Source: Euphorbia lathyris
Lineage: Eukaryota; Streptophyta; Magnoliopsida; Malpighiales; Euphorbiaceae
Assembly: GCF_963576675.1 (NCBI RefSeq)
Contig: NC_088917.1
Coordinates: 77,610,610-77,674,609, forward strand
Direction: 5' to 3'
DNA: 64,000 bases
Part shown: piece by piece, positions 54,829-64,000 of the stretch
How positions within the stretch are numbered: position 1 is the stretch's first letter
Layout: every line of letters begins with the position of its first letter
Notes under the pieces: model-generated
The model's database searches: none
What the model saw: the letters and a program-made list of their open reading frames with translations, nothing else
Told to the model about the DNA's origin: nothing
Made by a program: the position numbers and the translations under genes

Positions 54829-55334
54829 AAAGGCTTAATACATTATTTGCTCCCTGAACTTTTCCAAAAAGTTTGATTGCCCCCCTGAACTTTCAAGGTG
54901 TCCCGATAGCCTTCAAATTTGCATAAAATGTTCAGTTGGCCCCTGAACTTGCATAAAATGTAATCAATTGATCACTCGGTCGCAAAAAAGTAAGTTAAAT
55001 GCGTAAGATGTATTCCACGCATCTTGAAATGTTATTACATAATTAAAAATAAAGTTATTACTTGCTCAATTATACGATTTGTCTTTTCTAATATTAGAAT
55101 TGTATACCCCGATTTGGTCATTTTACTTTTTTTAAAACTCGTATAATACATCTTCCACATTTATTTACTTTTTTGTGACCAAGTGATCAATTGATTACAT
55201 TTTACGCAAGTTCAAAGGGTTAACTGAACATTTTATGCAAGTTCAGGAAACTATCGAGACACTTTGAAAATTCAGGGGGTCAATCAAGCTTTTTGAACAA
55301 GTTCAGTGGTCAAATGATGTATTAAGCCTTTAAT
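54829..55334. mobile_element. MITE, aggcttaata family, clear copy
   Basis: Ends aaaggcttaataca / tgtattaagccttt. Arms of about 190 bp are inverted copies (ccctgaactt...gcataaaatgt on the left against acattttacgcaagttc...aagttcag on the right). Flanks taataa on both sides. Confidence 0.7.
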
Positions 55335-55565
55335 AAATCATGGAAAAGAATATCTCATTTTATGGGCATTTATTGTCACAGTGCATCCTAATTTTCAAAA
55401 TGCATTTGGATGAATGTTCTGAAAAAAGTATTTGACTTTTTATTTAATGAATGATGACTGTAAAATAAAACGGATAAAAAAACACAATTAACTTTTTTTT
55501 TTTTTTTTTGAATCGATCACTATTAACTTTTTTAAGAACACAAGTTTAAACTTTATTCAAATAGG

Positions 55566-56144
55566 ATTAAGGTGTAAAAATACTTCTAATGTTTTGCGTC
55601 TGGAACAATTTTATCTTTAATATCTAAAATGATGCAATTTTACCTCTAACATTGGAAGTCATGAGCAATTTTACCTCTAACATTGATCAATTGGGTCAAT
55701 TTCAAACACTATTTTAAAACACAGATATTTTTATTCATTATTATGCACCAATTGCATAACAATTCTTTCTAAAAAAAGGATTTCATGTTTTTTTTATAAT
55801 TTAATAATAGGATTTGAGATTAATATTTATAAATTCGGCGGATTTTTTGAATTTTTTTGTCTAATCCGTACAAAACGACAGTATATTTTTTATTTTTTTT
55901 CATATCCTAACGAATGTTTGTGATTTGTTACTGGTAAAATGACACACGTATGAAGTGTAGATAACAAAATTCATGACCGAAAAGACAGTTTGATGAATTA
56001 TTTCTCAAATTGACCCAATTTATTAACGTTAGGGATAAAATTGCTATTGGCATCCAATATTAAAGGTAAAATTGCACCATTTTAAACGTTAAGAGTAAAA
56101 TTACTCATGATCCAAAACGTTAGAGGTGTTTTTACATATTAACC
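55566..56144. mobile_element. MITE with long inverted arms (gtaaaaatac family)
   Basis: Left attaaggtgtaaaaatacttc, right gaggtgtttttacatattaac. Arms repeat inverted blocks such as atgatgcaattttacctctaa and ttaaaggtaaaattgcacc. Non-coding; second copy at 51003-51316. Confidence 0.7.
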
Positions 56145-56302
56145 CATTCGAATATAACCTATTATGTCCAAGAATTTACTTTATCTGAATATGAGTACAT
56201 TTAAAAAAAAAAAATTGATGATTTAGTTTGTTTTTTCTTGTATTCACTAGAATTTATGGGTTTGTTAAATTTAGGGTTAATAAAGAGAAACTCTTTTGAT
56301 TA

Positions 56303-56353
<51 letters not shown>

Positions 56354-57467
56354 GCAGAGGGAGGATTGTGATATTTTTTTTATCAAAACGAACATTATAA
56401 ATTAAGGGTTTTTTTGATTGATATTGTTAAATTTGGTGGTGAACGATCTAAAAATAAAAAAAATTTAAGAAATAAAGTTGTTTAGTATCACATTTACTAT
56501 GAAACTTTATTTTTTTATTTTCCAAAATAATCATTTTTAAAATCTTCTCTTTCTAAATATTAACTTTCTCTTTCCACACCAATCACCTAAATAACTCCAA
56601 AACTGTAAAGTTGAAGAATTAAAATTGTTTAAAATATTATTTATTTTAAAAAAAAAATTTATTTTAAGGTTATTACCGATCAAATTTGTCAATATCAATC
56701 TAAATGTCATCGATTTGTAAATATCGACAAGTAAAATTCTCATTTTAACAAAAAAAATAGGGACATTTACACATAAATTCAAGTTTGTAAAATTATCTAC
56801 ACTTAAGTCAAGCAGTTATTTAAATTATATCAATCAATGATAATTCTTTTCAAATTGGCAGTTACTGTAGAAATTCCTTCTATTACGTTTTCTGAGAATC
56901 AGAGATCACTTGACATTTCACATAATAAATTCATCAGATTTGATAAATAGTGGATAATTTTTTTAAATTTGACTGATTTGTATTTATTTGATGATTTGTG
57001 AATTTCATGTAATTAGCCCAAAAAAATACTACAATTATTCATCTCCAAACAGTATAATCACGTAATTAACCCTTGAATTTATATGGAAAGGTATTTTGAA
57101 GTTAAAAAAAAAAAAACCAAAATGACCTTTTACCTACCAATAATATTATAATAATATTAAAATGGGAGGAAAATTCCAAATTTGGTAAAATAAAAATTCC
57201 AAATTTAACATCCATCAAATTCCATAACATGGAATGGTCGACACGTGTACTACGTTTGTTCATTCCACCACTTTCCTTTCACATGGCTTCTCCCTCGTCG
57301 ACCATCTTCCTTTTTTTGCCTTTTTATTTTCTAATATTTCAAATTCTTTCGCACTTTTACTTTAATGGGGTATACGAAAAAATAAAATAAAACAAAAAAA
57401 TATATCAAATAAAATAATAGATTTCACTTTTTTCTAACGTATAACTCTTCAATTATATTATTTTTTA
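56145..57467. other. Intergenic, with (TA)n at about 56306-56338
   Basis: AT-rich, with a TA microsatellite followed by a T-run. acacgtgtac at 57240-57249 contains a G-box core but no gene is near. No coding region recognised. Confidence 0.5.
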
Positions 57468-57990
57468 AGGCTTAATACATCGCTTGCCCGCTAAACTTGT
57501 CCAAAATGGTTGATTGACCCTCTAAACTTTTAAAGTGTCTTGATAGCCTCTTGAACTTACATAAAATGTTCAGTTAGCTCCCCGAACTTGCATAAAATGT
57601 AATCAATTAATCACTCAGTTGTAAAAAGTAAGTTAAATGCGGAAGATATGTTGCACGCATCTTAAAAAAGTAAAATGACCAAGGTCGGGGTATGCAATTA
57701 TAATATTAGAGAATAAAATGTTTTATAGTTGAATAAGTAAGAAATTCTTTTTTAACATGTTTTAATCTATTTTTTGAAGTATGTAATAACATTCTAAGAC
57801 ACGTGTAACATATCTTCCGCATTTGACTTATTTTCTTACAACCGAATGATTAATTGATTGCATTTTACGCAAGTTCAGGGGGCTAACTAAACATTTTATG
57901 CAAGTTTAGGTAGCTATCAAGACAATTTGAAAGTTCAGGGGACCAATCAACCATTTTGGACAAGTTCAGGGGGCAAATGACGTATTAAGG
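57468..57990. mobile_element. MITE, aggcttaata family, third copy
   Basis: taaggcttaatacatcgcttgc at the left; the right end gcaaatgacgtattaag is its inverse. Inverted arms of about 200 bp as in 54829-55334. It abuts a hAT-like MITE. Confidence 0.7.
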
Positions 57991-58226
57991 GTCCGTATGT
58001 TTTATCTGTTGTTTGATATTGCTGTTTGCTGTTTCCTGTTACGATTTGCTGTTTGCTGTTTGAAAAGGCTGTTGTTCCAAAAAGCAGGAATTCTCTGCTT
58101 TTATAAAAAGCTACTTTTCGGCTATAAAAGGCAAACAAGAGGTGTCTAACCAAACACCTTAAACTCTCCTTTTCAAAGTGAAAAGGTAAACATGAGGTCG
58201 AAAAGCAGCTACCAAACACCCACTAA
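57989..58226. mobile_element. hAT-like MITE
   Basis: ggtccgtatgttttatctgtt on the left and cagctaccaaacacccact on the right are loose inverted repeats of the gggtgtttggtagc type seen in plant hAT MITEs. The body repeats tttgctgtttgctgttt. Related to the split copy around 44930-45712. Confidence 0.55.
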
Positions 58227-59211
58227 ATCTATTTTTAATTTAAAGTATAAAATATTTGTCATGCGTTAAATTAAAATTTTGTATTTCTATTACCAATAAA
58301 TATTTCTTTTTTTTGCAGAGAATAAATATTGATTTTTGATGTATCCTATATTAAGACTTATCCTAAATATTATTTTCTAAAGAATTAATATATCAGAGAT
58401 TGCCTGTATTTGATTAAGTAATCTAATTGTCTTCCTAAATTTTGGAAATCAATTTATTGATTCCTTAAATTTATTTAAATTTATTTATTTAAATTTAATT
58501 CCAGATATCATGGTAATTAAATAATGATGATTTTAAAATTAAAAAATCTAAAAATTAAATCGCTTTAGAATTACATTTTTAATGAAATTACCATTTCGAT
58601 TTTTTAAAATTACCATTTCAATGAGGTTTTAACGGTCAAATTCTCTTCTTTATCTAAACAACATTCAAATAATTGTAAAAATAAAAAATTTAAAATTAAA
58701 TTTATTTATAATATCATTTTTTATACTTTACAAAATAAAATTATTTGTTATTGGATTGATCATTTTGATCCACAGTAAAAAAAAAATTATCTGTTATTTG
58801 TTGTTAGAAAAAATTAATAGCCAAACACTCCCTAAACTTCAAATTTACTTATATAGTTTCTTAAAAAGGATATATTCATTCATAAAATACGAAATATTAT
58901 ATTTTTACTCATACTTAATAAAAAAAGTTGAATGAACTGATTTGACAGTTACGCTCGGATCTTCTAAAAAAATTCATTAAATAAATTGAGACAATATTTT
59001 AATAAAATATTTCTAACTAATTTAATAACATAAGTTTTGGACTATTTACATGAAAATTATATGTGATTATAAAATTACAGTTAAATCATATTATAAAATT
59101 TAATTCTCAATATATCACAAATAAATTATGATTTTATGCCCTAATTTAGAAATTTTAGACTTAATTCATAAATCCTAAACCCTAAAAAATATATCTTACA
59201 CCCCTAATTCA
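58227..59211. other. Intergenic, no feature recognised
   Basis: Very AT-rich; nothing supported beyond short A/T runs. Confidence 0.5.
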
Positions 59212-59213
59212 TA

Positions 59214-59446
59214 CTCCATCTGTTCTACAATATATGTCTTTTAAGGTTAATGCATACAAATTAAGAAATGAAATTAATTTTAAGTAAAAACTTTGTTATA
59301 TTTGTAATAATTGCATGCACTAGTAACTTTATCTATTTTCAAGATAAAAATGCAACTTAAATATGTGTATAGATTTAAGTAAAATATCATGCATTGTGGA
59401 ACAAAAAAACCTCTATAAAAAGACTTCTATTGTGGACCGGAAATAG
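59214..59446. mobile_element. Stowaway-like MITE (Tc1/mariner)
   Basis: 233 bp, left ctccatctgttctacaatat, right the inverse of ctatttccggtccacaatag, flanked by TA on both sides (59212-59213, 59447-59448). The ctccNtctgtNc end is the known Stowaway signature, here degenerate. Confidence 0.72.
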
Positions 59447-59597
59447 TACAATATTCTTAAACTATATGAAAATTAATAAATTTTTTAGTTTAATATTATT
59501 TAAATTAGTATTTAATATAATTTTTCAAATCTGAACTTCTGTATAATTTTTTAAAGTTTTTTGTATTTAATTTCTATCTAACCGAAAAGGAGTAATT

Positions 59598-60177
59598 AAA
59601 AAACGAGTCAAAATGGCACTGCTGTTTAATTCCCACTGACGCTGGTTGTCCGAAATGGCACCACCCCCCTCTTGGCTCGGTCTGCTGTAATACTGATGTT
59701 GCGTTTTTTGCTGATACTGGACAGACGGGGATGGCTGTTGTTCTTCGCTCTGATACGTGTTTATTTCTTTCCACTCGGGTTAGCCTTGGGGACGGTCTGC
59801 AGCTTGTTCATGAAGGGGAAGCCTCTGCACTGCTGGATGATTCGATGAACTATTGATGAAGGCTACGATCAGGTGGTTCTGGAATCAGATTCACTAACGG
59901 TCGTGCAAGCTATCAACTCCCCTCTTAACGATGATAGTGAGTTTGGTGATATTATACAACATTGCAAATCTCTTCTTAACCTTAACAACGACTTCTCGGT
60001 CCATTTTGTCAAGAGATTAACTAACGGTTTAGCTGACGCTTTTGCCCGGTTATCCCGTTTACATGCTATTCTTTTTATTTATGATGTTATTCCGGGTGTT
60101 ATTTTCCCTAGTTTGTTGACTCCTTATCCGATTGTGACTTATTAATGCATTTTGATTTAAAAAAAACGAGTCAAAAT
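59598..60177 (+). mobile_element. 5'-truncated LINE insertion with 17-bp target duplication
   Basis: aaaaaacgagtcaaaat occurs at 59598-59614 and again at 60161-60177. Between them lies about 546 bp encoding only an RNase H domain and ending in A residues that merge with the duplication. This is the structure expected of target-primed reverse transcription with severe 5' truncation. Perfect duplications suggest a fairly recent event. Confidence 0.82.
59640..60145 (+). pseudogene. RNase H domain carried by the truncated LINE
   Basis: Frames give CNTDVAFFADTGQTGMAVVL, a frameshift with stops near 59852 after DDSMNY, then VVLESDSLTVVQAINSPLN, FGDIIQHCKSLL, SVHFVKRLTNGLADAFARL. This is the plant-type RNase H with its DS and N-x-x-A-D-x-x-A blocks. 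It carries no RT, so it cannot move itself. Confidence 0.75.
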
Positions 60178-60395
60178 AAACTAGTGTGTTTAAAAATTCT
60201 ATTGTGTAATGATAAAAATTGATGTTGTACAATTTTCGTAAGTTAAAGATAAAATTTGAACATCATAAAAAAAACAAGCAGGGGTAAATTTGTCATTTGT
60301 CATTTGCCATTTTCCTTTAATCTTTTATTTTTAGAATTTAAAATTTATTTTTATTTTATGTCTTTTCTCCTCTCTCTCTCCCCCAAATCCTCCCC

Positions 60396-60403
60396 TATTT
60401 AAA
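60396..60403 (+). promoter_or_regulatory. Putative TATA box of the lipid-transfer gene
   Basis: tatttaaa lies 71 bp before the start codon, after a CT-rich stretch (cctctctctctccccc) common in plant core promoters. Spacing leaves a short 5' leader of about 40 nt. Confidence 0.6.
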
Positions 60404-60473
60404 CCCCCCTAATCTTCCAACAAAAACCCATTTCCTTCCGCCACTTCCATTCCATTACAGAAAGATTCCAACA

Positions 60474-62905
60474 ATGGCCTCAAATTTCGCTCTGATGTTC
60501 TACATTATCTCCATTTTCTCAATCGGCGTTATCACCGACGCCGCCACTCCTCGCGCAGCTCCAGCTCCGGCCGTCGATTGCTCAAGTTTGGTATTAAACA
60601 TGGCGGATTGCCTGTCTTTCGTTTCAAACGGAAGCACGACCACAAAACCAGAAGGAACTTGCTGTTCCGGCTTGAAAACTGTGTTGAAAACCGATGCTGA
60701 ATGTCTTTGTGAATCTTTTAAAAGCAGTGCTCAGTTGGGTATTGTTTTGAATATCACTAAGGCTCTTTCTCTTCCGTCTGCTTGTAAACTCCATGCCCCT
60801 TCTGTGTCTAATTGTGGATGTGAGTACTCTTTTTCTTTTTTAATTTAGGGTTTTTGTTTTTTGTTTGGTTTTGATTTGGGATTTATTCTAATTTTTTTAT
60901 TTTTATTGGTTTTTGTGTAGTGGGTTTGACTCCTGCTGGGGCTCCTGGTATGTTCTTAACCTGATCTTTGTGTTTTCTTTATTTTATTGTTGAAAATCTG
61001 TTTATTGATTTTAATTGGAGTTTTTTTTTTTAATTATAATGTGCAATCTGGTCACATGCAATTTTGAATCTGAGAACTGTTATAAGGGTGTTTATTTTGA
61101 ATACTCTGGTTTGATTTGGTCTGATATGTTGTTTTTGTTCTTCAAGTAAATTGCAGAATGTTTTAGGGTTTGATGTGATTGAGAAATGTAGCTCTGGAAT
61201 TGTGCTGATTGTGGTTCTAGTAACACTTCAGGTTGAAAGAAAGAGAAATTCCACAGTAAAGTTTCTGAATCAGAGAGAAATAATCGAAATGGTCCCTAAT
61301 TTTGTCAGCCAAGATCAATTTAGGCCGAATTGAAATTTAGGTATCAACTCAGCTCTCAAGTTGGCAAATTTTAACTTGAGGTCTGTTTTAATACCTAATT
61401 TGATTTGGGTTTGGGCTAATTTGACCTAACCCTCATGTTTGAGGGCAATTTGTCAAAATTTGCCAACCTGAGGGCTGAGTTGATAATAAATTTCAATTTG
61501 GGCTAATTTGATCATGATTGCCAAGTTTGAGGGCCATCTAAACCCTCAATTAAAAAAAAAAAACACGTCCAGAGTGGTGCTTTGAGTTTTAATTCTTACA
61601 AAGGGCGGCCCAGTGCACTTTGCTTCCCCGCTAAGCGAGGGTCTGGGGAGGGGTCCCACCACAAGAGTGTATTGGGGGCAAGCCTGCCCATTCCATTGTT
61701 TTTGGCAAGAGGCTGCTCCTAAGACTCGAATCCGTGACCTCTCGGTAACACGACAACAACAACAACATTTTAATTCTTATTATAATTGAAAATAAATTTT
61801 TTAACTTCAGTTATTTTTTTTGTTTAATGCACAATTAGACATCAGAATTTGACAATTTGACCTTGTAATTGTACCTATCATACACATGAACTTGTCAATT
61901 TTGGAATTTTGAGATCCTTATTTGCAGATATTATATTGAGGTGAAAGTTTGACTAGTGGGTGCAATGACTAACTTTGTTTGAAGACTCTCAAATCAGCAA
62001 ATAAGGGTGTCTAAGTCCAAAATTGATAAGTTTAGGTGTCTGATGGATATAAGTATAAGTTCAGGCGCTCCTCTTTAATAGCGGTTCGGGTTCTTATCCT
62101 CTCAGTTTATGTTTGAAGGCTATGTTTTAGAAATAATCTTTTCCGATGTCTGTTTCTGTGTCCGTGCAACATAGATTGTCGTCCATGCTGAGCTAAAATG
62201 AAATTTATAATCTGTTCTCTTTATGTTATGGATAAGGGGTCGATTCCGCCCTTAAACTTGGCTTGCTTGATCAGTTTCTCTCGATTTCTTGCTTGATCAG
62301 TTTCTCTCGATTTCGGGAAAACATTGCATTTTGAATTAGTCTAAATGGCATGATTTGTGGCTTTTTGACACACGGTAATATTTGATTCGGACTAATTTGA
62401 TTGAAAATGTATGATTTGTGGCTTTCTGACACTCTGTAAACTGATATTGTAAGCCAACTTAGCATTTTGAATTAGTCTAAAGTGACATGATTTGTGGCTT
62501 TTTAATGTTCGGTTTTCTGTAGTGTCTGATTCGGACTAATTTGATTGAAAATGTACGATTTGTGGCATTTTTATGCTCGGTAATATCTGATTCGTATTGA
62601 AAATGCCAAGTTCATTAGACGAATTGATAACTTATTCCGGTACTATTTGATATTGTAAGCCAAGTTGATGAACACCGGCACCGGCTAGTTACTCGGATAT
62701 CTAATGATTTACACCCAATTGGTTTGTATTTTCCACAGGCATGTCTCCAACAGCATCCCCTACTTCTGCACCAAGCGGGATCTCCGGATCAGATCTGCAA
62801 GCGCCAGCACCAGCTCCAGGGACTCCCGGAGGATCACATGTGTTATCTATCTCAGTTGCATCTCTAGCCATTGGTCTCGTAATTGCATCGTTATCTAGTT
62901 TCTAA
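60474..62905 (+). CDS. GPI-anchored non-specific lipid-transfer protein, 3 exons
   Basis: Exons 60474-60819, 60921-60947 and 62739-62905, all introns GT-AG, both in phase 1; 179 residues. It is expected to bind and move lipids (cuticle or suberin precursors) at the outer plasma membrane. Signal peptide about 1-23. The eight-cysteine motif runs Cys36 to Cys114 as C-X9-C-X16-CC-X12-C-X-C-X24-C-X9-C. N-glycosylation sites Asn52 and Asn93. Residues 116-155 are Pro/Ala/Ser/Thr-rich with APAPAPG, arabinogalactan-like. The C-terminus (about 157-179) is hydrophobic, as for GPI-anchor addition after a small-residue site (GTPGGS). The start context AACAATGGC is good. Reading past the first splice site would give a 124-residue protein without an anchor. 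Exact LTPG subgroup not determined. Confidence 0.9.
61290..61555. mobile_element. MITE-like inverted repeat in intron 2
   Basis: gaaatttaggtatcaactcag...caagttggcaaattttaac at 61332-61376 and its inverse at about 61450-61495 (gtcaaaatttgccaacctgag...gttgataataaatttc). The phrase ttgagggc recurs. Non-coding. Confidence 0.55.
61599..61767 (-). mobile_element. Au-type SINE in intron 2, 12-bp target duplication
   Basis: On the minus strand a B-box-like GGTCACGGATTCGAGTC is followed by the typical Au SINE body (cagcctcttgcc, ttgtggtgggacccctcccc, gcactgggccgccctttg). ttttaattctta flanks it on both sides (61587-61598 and 61768-61779), a perfect target duplication. The 5' end (right side) has lost the A box and carries a caa repeat. 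It lies antisense in the lipid-transfer gene. Confidence 0.8.
61835..62075. mobile_element. MITE-like inverted repeat in intron 2
   Basis: catgaacttgtcaattttgga and ccttatttgcaga on the left arm (61885-61928) are mirrored by ctcaaatcagcaaataaggg and tccaaaattgataagtttagg (61988-62035). No clear duplication. A short relative of other dispersed repeats. Confidence 0.5.
62269..62600. repeat. Imperfect tandem repeats in intron 2
   Basis: tgcttgatcagtttctctcgatttc is repeated at about 62269 and 62292. The block atgatttgtggctttttgac...gattcggactaatttgattgaaaatgta occurs about three times between 62350 and 62560. Confidence 0.7.
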
Positions 62906-62987
62906 GTTATCTATTTACCTTTTGGTGGTTCGAGGCGGATGGGATATATCATATGAGTAGCTAATCTGATGTAGTAATTATCGTTTT

Positions 62988-63060
62988 CGGATTTCGGGTA
63001 CTTGATGTTTGAGTTTGAGTTCTCGGATTTCGGGTACTTGATGTTTGAGTTTGAGTTCTC
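62988..63060 (+). repeat. Tandem duplication of about 37 bp in the 3' UTR
   Basis: cggatttcgggtacttgatg followed by tttgagtttgagttct occurs twice in a row, 85-160 bp after the stop codon. Probable replication slippage; no coding effect. Confidence 0.85.
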
Positions 63061-63219
63061 TCTCGATGAGAATGTTACTCAAGAATTCATTTTGTGGCTG
63101 GCTCATTGAACCTTTGTTTTATGGTTTGTTGTGGATATGGTTTAGCTAATATAAAGTTTATGTTTATTTATTTCTTGTTTTGTTACTCATGTTGTGATTT
63201 TGATGAAGAGTATAGTATA

Positions 63220-63521
63220 AGAAGGGGGTTAAAAAATAAACTTCAATTTGTCCTGACATTTTAGGGGCCCTAGGCGAAATAAGAGATAATAGGCCCTTAA
63301 TTAAAAAAATTGTACTAAAAAATCTAAAAATAGAAATTTGGGTCAATTTTAGACCTAAAATATAATATTATTTGGTCAATTTTTAGACCTAATGGATATT
63401 ATAACTAAATTTATACCAAAAAAAAAAAAGTATATATTCAAAAAGTTAAATTTTTTGGGCCCCTTTTAACTTTGGGCCCTGGGTGGTCGCACCCCGGGCT
63501 TATGCTCAGGGCCGGCCCTGT
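63220..63521. mobile_element. Degenerate DNA-transposon relic with cagggccggccctg end
   Basis: The right end ctcagggccggccctgtg carries the palindromic terminus seen on many plant hAT-like repeats, and the body alternates gggccc words (aggggccctaggcg, gggccccttttaac, ttgggccctgggtgg). The left end is not clear. No coding capacity. Confidence 0.5.
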
Positions 63522-63744
63522 GTGGAAGTGGAAGTGACTTTATTGAAATAATATATAGTTTAATGATTATACCGAAAAACTAAACGAAATTGGGTGACCA
63601 TTAGTGGGAAATGGCACTGATGTTCATTGGAATTTGATGTCTGTTTATGTTTTTAAAATGGGATCGGATATTAAACTGAATTTATTGTCATGTTGACCAT
63701 TTTAAAATCAGAACGAATATTAAACTGAATTTAGTGTCACATTT

Positions 63745-64000
63745 AGGAGTGAACAAAAAGTCCAATAACCGATGACCAAATCGATAATCAAATCGAAATT
63801 TGTTTTGGTTCGGTTATTTTAATAATTTGGTTTGGTTCGATTGTCAAATTTTCCTTGTTCGGTATTTGGTTATCGGTTCAGTTATTCCGAAAAAATATTG
63901 GTTTAACCGAAAACCGAACTAAATATATATTTAAATAAACATAATATAATTTTACTTATTTATTTGTTTTTTATACTTTAATTTGTACAAAAAATCTCAA
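63745..64000. repeat. AT-rich repeat with cggtt/aaccg words
   Basis: Alternating ggttcggtt and aaccgaaaaccgaac words around 63810-63925 form partial inverted repeats, a common degenerate plant repeat. It runs off the window. Confidence 0.5.

Noticed and set aside
57240..57249. acacgtgtac as a G-box promoter
   Set aside because: No gene or transcript-like structure nearby on either strand.
57947..58219. 90-codon minus-strand frame
   Set aside because: Lies across a MITE boundary and a hAT-like MITE; repeat-derived.
61151..61333. 60-codon frame inside intron 2 of the lipid-transfer gene
   Set aside because: The three-exon model with GT-AG sites and an unbroken frame to a GPI signal explains the locus; this frame has no motif.

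Overview
This is nuclear DNA of a flowering plant, most likely a eudicot. The evidence is nested Ty1/copia and Ty3/gypsy LTR sequences, an L1-type LINE ending in a plant RNase H domain, many AT-rich MITEs, two tRNA-derived SINEs (one Au-like) and one intron-containing host gene of the plant lipid-transfer family. Almost every long reading frame outside that gene belongs to transposable elements.

Positions 1-44746 are a nested pile dominated by one Ty1/copia family. LTRs run TGTTGAAACACC...GGGACCAACA, the primer site matches initiator tRNA-Met, and the order is gag, protease, integrase, RT/RNase H, then an extra ORF3. I call the copies E1 to E4. E1 (1-2761, minus) leaves the window on the left. 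A plus-strand solo LTR with 5-bp target duplications (3095-4436) sits in an unassigned purine-rich segment. E2 (4667-44746, minus) is the outer element; its two ends are 40 kb apart but share LTR-subtype differences. A 1.65-kb solo LTR of probable gypsy type (8149-9803) interrupts the ORF3 of E2. E3 (about 12487-40654, minus) lies inside the integrase of E2 and carries a partial second unit sharing an LTR. A 5.6-kb LINE (about 14700-20312) lies in the 3' region of E3. E4 (29449-39962, plus) lies inside the 5' LTR of E3. All copies are dead: they carry scattered nonsense mutations, mostly explainable as C-to-T or G-to-A, plus some frameshifts and deletions.

The most interesting system is ORF3 of this copia family. 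It is an 830-980-codon reading frame downstream of RNase H, kept in all three copies in which its place is visible. Each copy has a TATA box 95-120 bp before the ORF3 start and, further upstream, a cluster of TGCTGAGT-like motifs in the same orientation. ORF3 therefore looks like a separately promoted gene rather than a readthrough extension of pol. Gag and pol are separated by one in-frame TAG in the three copies where the frame can be followed.

Positions 44747-60400 are AT-rich intergenic DNA without a credible host gene. They hold MITEs of several families, a tRNA-type SINE, a gypsy-like LTR relic, three LINE-derived RNase H remnants and a 1.5-kb terminal-inverted-repeat element with a hairpin cluster.

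Positions 60396-63150 hold the only apparently functional gene: a three-exon GPI-anchored lipid-transfer protein of 179 residues with a 27-nt middle exon and a 1.8-kb second intron loaded with MITEs and an Au-type SINE. The right edge returns to degenerate repeat DNA.
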